DNA of 53,260 bases from positions 1 through 53,260 of IMG/VR virus record IMGVR_UViG_3300036830_000043; one strand, written 5' to 3'. This document shows positions 38,798 through 46,548 of this stretch, piece by piece. This DNA comes from a virus. Under the pieces are notes generated by a model that saw only the letters and a program-made list of their open reading frames with translations, was not told where the DNA came from and did not search any database. A program made the translations under genes and the position numbers. Numbering within the stretch: position 1 is the first letter of the stretch; the number at the start of each line of letters is the position of its first letter.

Positions 38798-39294
38798 ACA
38801 ACAGACGCGAAACGTGGGCCTTCCTCGCGCAATGCGGCCTTGAGTCCACCCGCATACCACGCATCATTGCGCTGCTGATTATCTTGGTGCTGTTGCTGTT
38901 CATCAATGGCCAGGTCAACGCACAGACGGTTGACACCACTGTCAGTGCTCCCATGGTGCCGGTGGCGCCGTTGCCCAAGCAATTGCCTGTTCCTACCCCG
39001 GCCACTGAATGGCTGTTTGATGCAGCGCTCACCGCCGACACGTTGCAGACTTTGTATATCCACAAGATGCTCGGCTATACGGAGATGAACGTCATTGAAG
39101 GGCGCAGGCCCAGTGAGTCCGTCATCATCGGCTACGGTGTCACCTGCGCGGTGCTGCACTACATCGTAACGCGCGAGCTTATCAAGCACAGCACCAACAG
39201 CGTTGTGCAGATGTGGGAGTCCGGCACGCTTGGCCTTGAAGTCATCGTGGTGAAGCGCAACGCATCGTTGGGCGTGCGGTTTTATTTCCCATGA
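38794..39294 (+). CDS. Membrane-anchored protein
   Basis: A 166-residue protein with ATG overlapping the previous stop as ATGA. A membrane segment spans about residues 25-43 (I-A-L-L-I-I-L-V-L-L-L-F-I), followed by G-Q-V-N-A-Q-T, which could also be a cleavage site. A Pro/Val-rich linker leads to a domain with L-F-D-A-A-L-T-A-D and a second hydrophobic stretch near 113-130. It is coupled to the secreted protein before it, suggesting they act together in the envelope. Confidence 0.6.
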   Translation: MNNRRETWAFLAQCGLESTRIPRIIALLIILVLLLFINGQVNAQTVDTTVSAPMVPVAPLPKQLPVPTPATEWLFDAALTADTLQTLYIHKMLGYTEMNVIEGRRPSESVIIGYGVTCAVLHYIVTRELIKHSTNSVVQMWESGTLGLEVIVVKRNASLGVRFYFP

Positions 39295-39767
39295 TTGACC
39301 GCTACAGCATCGGGCGACGCATCAGTGATGGCCGGTGGGCTGTTGCCGATATGGAGGCGCCCATACAGGCTAACCCGGTGTATATCCACACATCGCGCGC
39401 AGCCTGTGAAACGTGGGTGGCCAATGCGCTCAAGCCCGAACCCACACCAGCCGACCTGCCGCCACCCCACGCTGCGCTGGCTCGCGTTGAGGCCATGCAG
39501 AATGAGTTGATAGCGCTGCATGTGAACACGTGGGGTGCCTACGAAGTCCCGCGTTATGGCATTGACGCGCGTGTCAGGCATAAGCCCACGGGCAAGCTGT
39601 GCCGGGTACGCGGCTACATGGCATGGACGCCACCCATCGTGCTATACAGCCTGACCGAAGTGGACGGGGAACAGTTGCCGGACTTGACCCCGTTATCCGA
39701 CATCGAGGCCGTGACAGCACACAACGGTGAGCTAACCCAATGCGATGGCCCGGACTCATATGAGTGA
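39291..39767 (+). CDS. Unknown protein
   Basis: A 158-residue protein with ATGA overlap at its start. It has G-R-W-A-V-A-D-M-E-A-P, then A-A-C-E-T-W-V-A-N-A-L-K and a beta part D-A-R-V-R-H-K-P-T-G-K-L-C-R-V-R-G-Y. A palindrome TGACGCGCGTGTCA (39563-39576) is inside the gene. Function unknown. Confidence 0.6.
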   Translation: MIDRYSIGRRISDGRWAVADMEAPIQANPVYIHTSRAACETWVANALKPEPTPADLPPPHAALARVEAMQNELIALHVNTWGAYEVPRYGIDARVRHKPTGKLCRVRGYMAWTPPIVLYSLTEVDGEQLPDLTPLSDIEAVTAHNGELTQCDGPDSYE

Positions 39768-39966
39768 AACCACGCGATACCGTGGGCTGTGCGGGCATTG
39801 CGGCTGCACCGTTGAAGGTGGGCTAGGCGTGATACGTAGATGGAACGGCGCCGCGCGTCGCTACGCCCCGAAGTACGCGGCCAAGAATGCCATGGGTGTC
39901 ATCACAGCCCTGCATTGTCAACCGTGTGATACGATTTATACAACCAACAGGAGAACCAAGAAGTGA
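39760..39966 (+). CDS. Zinc-ribbon small protein
   Basis: A 68-residue protein with ATG eight bases before the previous stop. It begins M-S-E-T-T-R-Y-R-G-L-C-G-H-C-G-C-T-V-E-G and later has L-H-C-Q-P-C-D-T-I-Y. C-x2-C and C-x2-C about 40 residues apart form a standard zinc ribbon. Probably nucleic-acid- or protein-binding. Confidence 0.6.
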   Translation: MSETTRYRGLCGHCGCTVEGGLGVIRRWNGAARRYAPKYAAKNAMGVITALHCQPCDTIYTTNRRTKK

Positions 39967-40631
39967 GTAAGCGATACAGAGTTGAAGCCATTGTGAACAC
40001 TGACCGTGTGGGTGAGTTGCAGATTGACTTCGCCATCATGGATTATTGTGTGCTGCCGGGTCAGTTACCTAAGCAAGCGGCTGTATTCACCACCGCGTTG
40101 CAGGCCGTCGAATGGGCCAAGGTTGCCAACAGCAATGATGACAAGGCAAAAGCTGCGTTTGATTCCATGCCCAAGTTCTTTGGTGTGGACTTCGCTGCGC
40201 CCGGCACCAAAGACCGCACCACCTTCAGCTTCGACGTGGAGACGCATGCCAAGCGCTACTTCATCGGCCCCGGCATGGACAACGCCTTGTATGGTTCGGC
40301 CACGGCCATTGATTCGTTGCGGGCCAAGCTCAATGGGCGCTATCACCGGATTCAGGAGTTGACCAAGGTCAACATCACATTGCGGGCCAACTTGAAGGAT
40401 GCGCAGAGCACCGCCAATGACTTCAAGTCCGAACGCGACAAGCTAGCCGCTGCCTGGCAGGAATGTCACAACCATGAATCAGTGGCGTGTCGCGATGCCC
40501 TAGCCACGGCCCAAGATGACGCCCGGATGGTACGCATACAACGGGATAGCCTACAGCGTCAATTGACCAGGGCAGAAGGTGATTACAGTGAGTTAAAAGG
40601 CGCTGTTATTGCCCTTGCATCGAATCTGTGA
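39963..40631 (+). CDS. Unknown protein with C-terminal coiled coil
   Basis: A 222-residue protein, GTG start nine bases after AGGAG. The N-terminal half is alpha/beta (Y-R-V-E-A-I-V-N-T-D, then F-G-V-D-F-A-A-P). From about residue 125 to the end it is a long coiled coil: L-R-A-N-L-K-D-A-Q-S-T, then R-D-S-L-Q-R-Q-L-T-R-A-E-G-D-Y. Function unknown. The stop TGA overlaps an imperfect TGACAC site at 40629. Confidence 0.6.
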   Translation: MSKRYRVEAIVNTDRVGELQIDFAIMDYCVLPGQLPKQAAVFTTALQAVEWAKVANSNDDKAKAAFDSMPKFFGVDFAAPGTKDRTTFSFDVETHAKRYFIGPGMDNALYGSATAIDSLRAKLNGRYHRIQELTKVNITLRANLKDAQSTANDFKSERDKLAAAWQECHNHESVACRDALATAQDDARMVRIQRDSLQRQLTRAEGDYSELKGAVIALASNL

Positions 40632-40651
40632 CACAGTTGGCATACACGGAC

Positions 40652-40672
40652 TGACAGACGCGTCAAGATAGC
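40652..40672 (+). promoter_or_regulatory. TGAC-N6-GTCA palindrome with CAAGATAGC
   Basis: TGACAGACGCGTCA at 40652-40665 joins directly to CAAGATAGCACCACG, as at 35265. AGGAG follows at 40685-40689. An imperfect copy (TGACACAGTTGGCA) lies 23 bases upstream at 40629, overlapping the previous stop. Confidence 0.45.
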
Positions 40673-40697
40673 ACCACGTTAACCAGGAGATATGACC

Positions 40698-40778
40698 ATG
40701 ATGACTTCCACCCTTGCCTTGATTCTAGTGTCACCCTTCTTGCTGGCCTTCATCGGCCGCGTGGTGTTCGCCCGCTAA
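40698..40778 (+). CDS. 26-residue membrane microprotein
   Basis: ATG 40698 is eight bases after AGGAG (ATG 40692 would add two residues). M-M-T-S-T-L-A-L-I-L-V-S-P-F-L-L followed by A-F-I-G-R-V-V-F-A-R: one membrane helix with a basic end. It has its own regulatory element upstream and a terminator downstream, so it forms a single-gene unit, which supports a real product. Confidence 0.55.
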   Translation: MMTSTLALILVSPFLLAFIGRVVFAR

Positions 40779-40849
40779 CAGTCTCCCTGCTGTCGCACAT
40801 AGGGTGTGGCAGCGACCCGTTGGTGGTCATCCCCCGCCAGCGGTTACCT

Positions 40850-40877
40850 AGCCCCCTTCACCGGGGGCTTTTTTTTT
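40850..40877 (+). terminator. Rho-independent terminator
   Basis: AGCCCCC at 40850-40856, a six-base loop, GGGGGCT at 40863-40869 and a run of nine T ending at 40877. The stem is perfect. It ends the rightward transcript after the 26-residue membrane protein gene and is the clearest terminator in the window. Confidence 0.9.
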
Positions 40878-40881
40878 GTCG

Positions 40882-40895
40882 GTTGACACGCGTGG
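40882..40895 (+). promoter_or_regulatory. Imperfect palindrome TGACACGCGTGGCA
   Basis: A copy of the recurring palindrome with one mismatch in the right arm, beginning about five bases after the terminator T-run. It lies about 40 bases before ATG 40937. TTGACA is present as a possible -35 box; a -10 is not clear. Confidence 0.35.
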
Positions 40896-40936
40896 CACCA
40901 CATGTGAGACTTGCATCACACTGTAAGGGGATAGCC

Positions 40937-41098
40937 ATGAAAATTGTGATTTGCTTCGCGCTCGCGTACATCTTCCTGGTTGCAGGGATACTGTGGTCCA
41001 TCCATCGGTGGCGCCAGCATCTAAACCGTGACGCCATTCCTGGTTTGGACAAGACCCCGTGCCACAATGGCACCCATGGATACGAAGACACACATTGA
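40937..41098 (+). CDS. Small membrane protein
   Basis: A 53-residue protein. ATG 40937 is six bases after AAGGGG. M-K-I-V-I-C-F-A-L-A-Y-I-F-L-V-A-G-I-L-W forms one membrane helix, followed by a basic S-I-H-R-W-R-Q-H and a polar tail with C-H-N-G-T-H-G-Y-E. His and Cys in the tail could bind a metal. Function unknown. Confidence 0.6.
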   Translation: MKIVICFALAYIFLVAGILWSIHRWRQHLNRDAIPGLDKTPCHNGTHGYEDTH

Positions 41099-41234
41099 TG
41101 CACTGCTAGCCCGTCTGAAGGCTGGCGACCCCGCGCGGCAGTCCATCGTGGAGGCCATCATAACGGCCTTCAATGCGCGCCCTGTGCCTCCTGGCACGGT
41201 GTTAGTCCAAGGGTGGGTCCACATAGTCCGTTAA
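41076..41234 (+). CDS. Possible small helical protein
   Basis: A 52-residue frame, M-D-T-K-T-H-I-D-A-L-L-A-R-L-K-A-G-D-P-A, that overlaps the previous gene by 23 bases and ends in a TTAA shared with the converging primase-helicase stop. No ribosome site is visible. Its amphipathic helix looks protein-like, so I keep it with low confidence. Confidence 0.4.
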   Translation: MDTKTHIDALLARLKAGDPARQSIVEAIITAFNARPVPPGTVLVQGWVHIVR

Positions 41235-43636
41235 GGCTTGGCCTTCTGTGCGGCCTCATACGTCGCTTTAATCTGCCCTGCGTCGGTCATCATCAGGGTA
41301 GTGTGGTCATTGCGCACGTACAGCACGGGTCCGGTGGTGCCGTCGCTTAGGAGGCCCGCCACGCGGCCTTCAGGCAGTCCGGGGTGCATCCGGTAGCCCA
41401 ATGACTCAATCATGGCTTGGCGCTGCGCACGGGGCACTGCGCGAGCCCGCCCGGCTGCCGTCAACATCTGGTCTACCTTCACGGAGTTGACCCACCCACC
41501 AGCGAAACCCGGCATACCAGCGCGTGCGGCCTCCAATATCTCCTGTTCCGCTGTGCCGAAGCTCACCAAGATGTGTTCGGCCGTCGATGTGGTCACTGGG
41601 CTATAGTCGGTACGGAAATCAGCGTCAATGGTTTCAGTGGCCAGGTAGTGCGCGACGTGCGCCCATCCATCGCCACCTTTAGCCCACGCCCACAGGGCAC
41701 CGAAATATTCTTGGGTGAGGCCGTCGCGCGCGAGATGTTCAGGGCTCTGCTGTGCAGCGAAGAAGCTGCCAATGCGCCTATCATCGGGCGTCTTGCGGAT
41801 GCCAGCTTTATGGTTGGAATTCATTATGCCGTTGAAGCATATCTCACGAGTCACTTTGTCCACGCCCTTTTGCTCAATCTCCAAGCTGTCTTGGGTAATC
41901 ATAGGCTTGATGGTTTCCCACATGTGGCCGTAGTCATCGGCAATCTTCACATCTTCGAGCGCCACGAATAGGCAACCGTACAGCGACGCATTAAAGTTGC
42001 TGTCCATGTTTTTTGGCGTCGGCTTCTGCGTGTATTTTTTGCTGATGCAGTATTCCATAGTGGCGCTGATGAATGATTTGCCATTGCCGGGCACGCCCTG
42101 AAGGAAGGGCCACCACATGCACTTCTCGCCCTTACGCTGCACCATGAACTTCAGATAGTTGAGCAACACCCGCCAGTCTTGCGGGAACAGCACGTCCAGG
42201 TGGCGCAGGAACGGTGTTACATCGCCAGGAATGGCACGGATGTCAACCGGCAACCATGAGTTTATCCACTTCTGTCCGTCGCGTACCTTGATGGTGCCGG
42301 GTGCCTCGCGCGGCTCGAAGTACATGCCACGCACCTTGGGGAAATCACACACGCCCGATTCAATGAAGGCTTCCCACGCAGATTTGCTTGGCTTCTCGCC
42401 CATCGGTGTGTGGGCAAAGGTGCGCCCCGCGTTGTATTGCGCCTCAAATCGCTTTTGGTCTAAGCCGATACCATCCGGGGTCATGACCTGGTGGACATCT
42501 TGCACATAAGTGCAGCCTGCGAAAAGGTCCAACAATCCATTGACCGGGATGAATGTGCCCTTGGCTGTATTGGCGGGCGCGTACTGCACCACATCGGGGA
42601 TGGGTGGCGCACCGGGTGCCAATCCTTCTACCAGTTGCGTCCCGGTGCTGCCTTGGGGCGGCTGTGGTGCTTCCCGCGGTGGAGGGGGCGCCATCGGCGC
42701 AGGCGCGGCCACTGGTTTATTGCGGCCGGTTGTGGCAAAGGTCTTTTGGCGGGCGCACGCTTTAAGGATGGTATTGCGGAGATAGCCGTCACGCTGTTCC
42801 CACTTGTCGCGTGCCAATCCTGAATCGACCATGAGCCGCAGCATGCGTTCGCAATCGTTGCCGGTCCAAAATGCCAAGTGATTAGCAAGGCTAAGGTCTG
42901 CACTAGATTCATCATATGGTGCCTTTGATGTGTGGTTGGGCGGCAGGTGTCGATTGAGCGCCGCAGCGTTGGCCGTGTACAAATCCGCGAACGTCGCAGC
43001 GCCACCACCAAAGCGGTTGGCCATGCTCTTAGACTTCATGGCCTTATCTAGCAGCGCCTTGTCATCCGTGTCACCTGACCAATCAGGGTGCGGCCGATCA
43101 GTCCATTCACCTTCTGCGGCCTCTTCTTCGGTCTGCACGAAATAGTCCGCGGTGAATTGATGCAATTGCGCTGTAGCGTCATGCGATACAGAGCCCACCG
43201 CGTTGGTGCCGGTCAGCGCGATATAGCGCAGGTCCGTATATAGCTCGATGTGCAGTTGGATATTCTTGGTCTTATGAAGTGGTGGGGCGCCAGCGTAGCT
43301 ACCGAAGATGTGCAGCCCCTTGCCTGACATCGACACTTCGACATAGCAACCAGCGAAGCGCGTCAAGAATGCCTGCGCGAGTGGGGACCACTGGCCATCA
43401 ACCAAGGCGCCGTCGATGTCTACGCAAAACACCCCGTATTCGGGGCGCAGCACGAAGCCGACGCCATAGCCCAAGCCAAGCGCTGCCGCGCACGCTTCGG
43501 CCTCATGTGGATACATCCACGCGGCCGGATTCTGTGCGTCCGTGGGCCAGCCGTTCACGTCCACAGGGGACTTGTCGGCAGCCCGAAATATGATGAACGC
43601 GCGGCGATGGGCCAGCGCGTCTAACAACGGATTCAC
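41231..43636 (-). CDS. Primase-helicase (AEP-like primase plus SF3/D5 helicase)
   Basis: An 801-residue replication protein. Residues 1-170 fit a primase-polymerase domain: V-F-C-V-D73-I-D75-G with metal-binding Asp pair and S-G-K-G-L-H109-I-F-G. A Pro-rich linker lies near 310-340. The C-terminal part is a D5-type superfamily 3 helicase: Walker A G-V-P-G-N-G-K520-S, Walker B-like L-F-V-A-L-E-D, and motif C-like N-G-I-M-N-S-N-H-K. It should prime and unwind the phage DNA. GTG start directly after the TetR-like gene stop; it is the last gene of the leftward replication operon. Confidence 0.88.
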   Translation of the reverse strand: MNPLLDALAHRRAFIIFRAADKSPVDVNGWPTDAQNPAAWMYPHEAEACAAALGLGYGVGFVLRPEYGVFCVDIDGALVDGQWSPLAQAFLTRFAGCYVEVSMSGKGLHIFGSYAGAPPLHKTKNIQLHIELYTDLRYIALTGTNAVGSVSHDATAQLHQFTADYFVQTEEEAAEGEWTDRPHPDWSGDTDDKALLDKAMKSKSMANRFGGGAATFADLYTANAAALNRHLPPNHTSKAPYDESSADLSLANHLAFWTGNDCERMLRLMVDSGLARDKWEQRDGYLRNTILKACARQKTFATTGRNKPVAAPAPMAPPPPREAPQPPQGSTGTQLVEGLAPGAPPIPDVVQYAPANTAKGTFIPVNGLLDLFAGCTYVQDVHQVMTPDGIGLDQKRFEAQYNAGRTFAHTPMGEKPSKSAWEAFIESGVCDFPKVRGMYFEPREAPGTIKVRDGQKWINSWLPVDIRAIPGDVTPFLRHLDVLFPQDWRVLLNYLKFMVQRKGEKCMWWPFLQGVPGNGKSFISATMEYCISKKYTQKPTPKNMDSNFNASLYGCLFVALEDVKIADDYGHMWETIKPMITQDSLEIEQKGVDKVTREICFNGIMNSNHKAGIRKTPDDRRIGSFFAAQQSPEHLARDGLTQEYFGALWAWAKGGDGWAHVAHYLATETIDADFRTDYSPVTTSTAEHILVSFGTAEQEILEAARAGMPGFAGGWVNSVKVDQMLTAAGRARAVPRAQRQAMIESLGYRMHPGLPEGRVAGLLSDGTTGPVLYVRNDHTTLMMTDAGQIKATYEAAQKAKP

Positions 43637-43918
43637 TTAGGCCGCTATGGCTGCCAGTGCTTCTTCGCGGCGCTTCTTTTCCAAACGTCGCGCAGTCAAA
43701 TCACCGGCCACAAGCGCCTGCGATATGATGATGTTGTTGTTGGTGCGGATGGCTTCGAGCACCACCGCCTTGCGCAGCGCCTTCATGGTGCCCCAATTGC
43801 TGTTGACTGTGCCCATGCCAATCTTCAGCTTGGTGGCCACGTGGCGTTTGAGCACGTTTTGATAGCCGAGTGTTTCCGACAGTTTGACTGCTGCGGCCAG
43901 GATTTTCGCTTTGTACAA
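43637..43918 (-). CDS. Small TetR-like HTH regulator
   Basis: A 93-residue protein. Residues 5-55 resemble the DNA-binding domain of TetR regulators: I-L-A-A-A-V-K-L-S-E-T-L-G-Y, then V-A-T-K-L-K-I-G-M-G-T-V-N-S-N-W and K-A-L-R-K-A-V. The ligand-binding domain is missing and a Lys/Arg/Glu-rich helix ends the protein. The start is TTG at 43918, with GGAG eight bases upstream. A palindrome TGACAGTGGCGTCA lies in its probable promoter, so it may control itself and the other genes carrying this palindrome. HTH call moderate; target inferred. Confidence 0.62.
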   Translation of the reverse strand: MYKAKILAAAVKLSETLGYQNVLKRHVATKLKIGMGTVNSNWGTMKALRKAVVLEAIRTNNNIIISQALVAGDLTARRLEKKRREEALAAIAA

Positions 43919-43942
43919 GGGTGATTCTCCGGTTGGTTAACA

Positions 43943-43972
43943 AGTATGGGCTGACAGTGGCGTCACTGTCTA
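43943..43972 (-). promoter_or_regulatory. Putative promoter of the TetR-like gene with palindromic operator
   Basis: On the minus strand TAGACA (43972-43967), 18-base spacer and CATACT (43948-43943). The palindrome TGACAGTGGCGTCA (43952-43965) occupies the spacer between the two boxes, the classical position for a TetR-type operator. Transcription would begin near 43936, shortly before the GGAG and TTG start. Confidence 0.5.
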
Positions 43973-44437
43973 TAGGCTGCCCGGCCCGGTAACTATTGCA
44001 GCATCGCCGCCATGTGTGTTAATGAGCGCGGCCCATTTAAGCTGCGCTTGCTCTTCGGGCGAGTTGGTCCACTTCCACGTGGCACGCTTGACTTCGCGGC
44101 TGACGAACTGTGCCACGATGGTGCCGACATCTCCGGCCACTATCAGCTTCGAGCGGAAACCGATCAAGTCCCCTGACTTCACGGCAGCGTTCATGGCAGG
44201 CGTGTCATTGGCCAGGCCCCACCGCACGAAGCTGCCACTATCGAGCATGCCAGCGCCCACGTTATTGCGGAATAGGTAGACGTTGCGGCGCTGTGCTGCT
44301 TCGAGCCGCACCAACGATTGCTGCCGTGACTCACTGCCATCATCAGTGGCAGGCGGTATGTACGTGATGGATGTGGCTAGATCGCGCAGTGCATCGGCGG
44401 ATATGCCCCACTTGCGCGCCCACTCCAACAACGTCAT
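43970..44437 (-). CDS. VRR-NUC domain nuclease
   Basis: A 155-residue protein of the VRR-NUC branch of PD-(D/E)XK nucleases: S-G-D90-L-I-G-F, then S-R-E115-V-K117-R-A and E-E-Q-A-Q132-L-K-W-A, with H-G-G-D-A-A-I-V at the end. Family members resolve or cut branched DNA. An N-terminal extension of about 48 residues (W-A-R-K-W-G-I-S-A-D-A-L) looks like a helix-turn-helix. ATG 44437 overlaps the upstream stop as ATGA. With endonuclease VII in the same operon, the phage seems to have two junction nucleases. Confidence 0.82.
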   Translation of the reverse strand: MTLLEWARKWGISADALRDLATSITYIPPATDDGSESRQQSLVRLEAAQRRNVYLFRNNVGAGMLDSGSFVRWGLANDTPAMNAAVKSGDLIGFRSKLIVAGDVGTIVAQFVSREVKRATWKWTNSPEEQAQLKWAALINTHGGDAAIVTGPGSL

Positions 44438-44568
44438 AGGGTGCGCTCTACTCGCACGTGGTCCCAATGTGCCACGAACGCTGACGCGTGGGAGATGCTA
44501 CGGGCCAGCAGCCAATAGGTGAAGCCGCTGCCGATTGCAAAAGACACTGTGACTTTGTAGCGTTTCAT
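44434..44568 (-). CDS. 44-residue small protein
   Basis: ATG 44568 overlaps the upstream stop as ATGA, and its stop overlaps the nuclease ATG. M-K-R-Y-K-V-T-V-S-F-A-I-G-S-G-F-T-Y-W followed by L-L-A-R-S-I-S-H-A-S-A-F. A weakly hydrophobic segment (residues 9-24) may sit at the membrane. Function unknown. Confidence 0.5.
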   Translation of the reverse strand: MKRYKVTVSFAIGSGFTYWLLARSISHASAFVAHWDHVRVERTL

Positions 44569-44822
44569 TGTCCATACACCATCTTGGTTAGGAAGATTGC
44601 ACACAGCGAGCCCGTGCCGCCACCGCAAACGCAACCGACCAGCGCAGGCCATGTGCGGTTGTCTTTGCCTTCGATGAACTTCACGGCAAACCAAAAATTG
44701 TTGCCGCTGATAATCATATCAGTGACCAGCGTGGCCCAGTAGTTGCCCTGCACATACGCGCGGCCATTCGCCACCAGCAGAGCGTAGAGCCAGAATTCTG
44801 CCGCGAACCAAAACGCGAACAC
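44565..44822 (-). CDS. Membrane protein of the replication operon
   Basis: A protein of about 85 residues. GTG 44822 follows the helicase stop by one base; TTG 44837 is another option. It starts M-F-A-F-W-F-A-A-E-F-W-L-Y-A-L-L-V and has a second span near V-G-C-V-C-G-G-G-T-G-S-L-C-A-I-F-L. With two or three hydrophobic stretches it is probably an integral membrane protein. Such a protein in a replication operon might tether replication to the membrane; there is no direct evidence. A palindrome copy (44853-44866) lies 30 bases before the start. Confidence 0.55.
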   Translation of the reverse strand: MFAFWFAAEFWLYALLVANGRAYVQGNYWATLVTDMIISGNNFWFAVKFIEGKDNRTWPALVGCVCGGGTGSLCAIFLTKMVYGQ

Positions 44823-44823
44823 T

Positions 44824-46548
44824 TTAAACTTTTTCAAGGGCCACCACGTTGTTGACAAGCAAGTCAGCCCTGATGCGCGCCTCAAGGTCCGCTGCATCTT
44901 TCACCCCCAACGCGTGGGCTGTGGCCACGTCGGTGCCGAACTTAAACCAAAAGCGCTGATAGCCCTCGCGCTCCCCACGGCCCTGATGCAACTGCCAACC
45001 CTGCCATAGTTGCCAGGCTGCGCGCAGCGTCGCTTGGGCGTCCTGCCGCTCTGCGTGGCGCTTGCGTATGGACTGGGCCACCACATTATCAGCGCCCCGC
45101 GGTATCACGGCCGGGTTGTCAATGCGCGCGATTTCACCGCGTAGGGCTGCGAGCGCCGCGGGGTCAAGCTCCACCAAGTCACCTTCCACCTGGTCAGGCG
45201 TGCCACGTCGCTGTGGTGGTGGTTTCGTGCCGCACTCCGGGCAGCCAGGCAGCACCACGGGATATGGTTGCAGGTATAGCGCGCAGGCTTCGTTGAGACA
45301 CGGCCGCAATGGTATGGCATCGTCCATGGTCCCACGGCTGCGCTTCTCGCGTCGCGTCAGCTTATAGGTCTGTTCCACATCGGGGAGCCCGTGGCGCTGG
45401 TAGTTGTTCACGTGGTCAATGATGATGGCCGCAGGCTTGACACTAGCGGCAATCAAGGCCAAGCGCTGCTGGTCGGTGTAGCCGCCCCATTCACGGTTTT
45501 GCTGGTCCGTGACCATGATGCGCAACGCGCGGCCGAACTGCTGCGCGTATAGTTGGAAGCTCGCGGTGTGCCGGGCCATGCTGACTACTTCGACAGCGGG
45601 CACGTCCACGCCTTCACCCAACACATCGACGCTGACCAGTTGGAGTATCTGCCGCGCGCGGAACTGGCGCATAAGTTGGCCGCGCACAAAGAGTGGCGTT
45701 TTAGCGGTGATTATTTCCGCGGGTATCCCGGCCTTGCGGTAGCCCGCTGCAATCTCCGTGGCTGCCTCGATGTCCACCGCGAAGGTTATGCCTAACTTTC
45801 CCGCGGCAAAGCGCATGTAGTGCGCCACCACGTCACCCACTATGGATTTGTTGCGATGGATGGCGATACGCAGGCGTTCCGGGCTGAAGTCACCTGTGCC
45901 GGTGATATTCACGTCACTCATGTCCGTGGTGTCCGGTGGCGCAATGAGCCGGTAATCACACAAGAAGCCGCGGTTGATAAGCTCGCGCCCGTGCGGTCCC
46001 AACACCAGCCGGTCAACTAAGCCGTCAGCGCTGCGGCCAAGGCCCTTGCCATCAGCGCGGTACGCATGCGCCGTGGGAAATAGACCGCGCGCATTCTTGG
46101 AGAACATCTCCATGGCGCTGCCCCACTTGTTATCTTTCAACACGTGGTGGCCTTCATCCTGCACAATCAAGCCGACTTGCTGCAACCAGCGGTCAGTGGT
46201 GTCATGATTCAGTAGCGTGTCAACACCAGCGACGCGCACCGGAGCACGGGGGCTGTAAAAACTGCGCCCGTGCATCTCCATTTCAAGTTGTATGATTTGC
46301 TTCTGAATCGCCGCGGGGGCAATGATGCCATGTTGGACTTCTTCACGATTGAGGGCCAGGGCGGCTTGGCCAACTAATTCTTGACGGTGCGATATCAGGC
46401 ATGCTGGTTGGTCCATCTCTTTGACGATATCGCAGAAAACCACGGTTTTGCCGCCACCTGTGGCCATCACCGGCATGACCACACGGGCGCCTTCGTGCCA
46501 TGCGCGGTAGGTTTCTGCCTTCAGTTCAACTTGGAAATCACGAAGCAC
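44824..46548 (-). CDS. Superfamily 2 DNA/RNA helicase with zinc-binding part
   Basis: A 574-residue helicase. Visible motifs are A-T-G-G-G-K34-T (I), V-Q-D131-E132-G-H-H (II), T-A-H-A-Y-R-A-D-G-K-G (III region), V-D-V-L-G-E-G-V-D-V-P (V) and Q-F-G-R-A-L-R (VI). Around residues 410-445 there is a four-Cys motif, C-L-N-E-A-C then C-P-E-C. It resembles the phage SSL2/XPB-like helicases that unwind or remodel DNA. GTG start overlaps the endonuclease gene by 11 bases. Confidence 0.88.
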   Translation of the reverse strand: MLRDFQVELKAETYRAWHEGARVVMPVMATGGGKTVVFCDIVKEMDQPACLISHRQELVGQAALALNREEVQHGIIAPAAIQKQIIQLEMEMHGRSFYSPRAPVRVAGVDTLLNHDTTDRWLQQVGLIVQDEGHHVLKDNKWGSAMEMFSKNARGLFPTAHAYRADGKGLGRSADGLVDRLVLGPHGRELINRGFLCDYRLIAPPDTTDMSDVNITGTGDFSPERLRIAIHRNKSIVGDVVAHYMRFAAGKLGITFAVDIEAATEIAAGYRKAGIPAEIITAKTPLFVRGQLMRQFRARQILQLVSVDVLGEGVDVPAVEVVSMARHTASFQLYAQQFGRALRIMVTDQQNREWGGYTDQQRLALIAASVKPAAIIIDHVNNYQRHGLPDVEQTYKLTRREKRSRGTMDDAIPLRPCLNEACALYLQPYPVVLPGCPECGTKPPPQRRGTPDQVEGDLVELDPAALAALRGEIARIDNPAVIPRGADNVVAQSIRKRHAERQDAQATLRAAWQLWQGWQLHQGRGEREGYQRFWFKFGTDVATAHALGVKDAADLEARIRADLLVNNVVALEKV

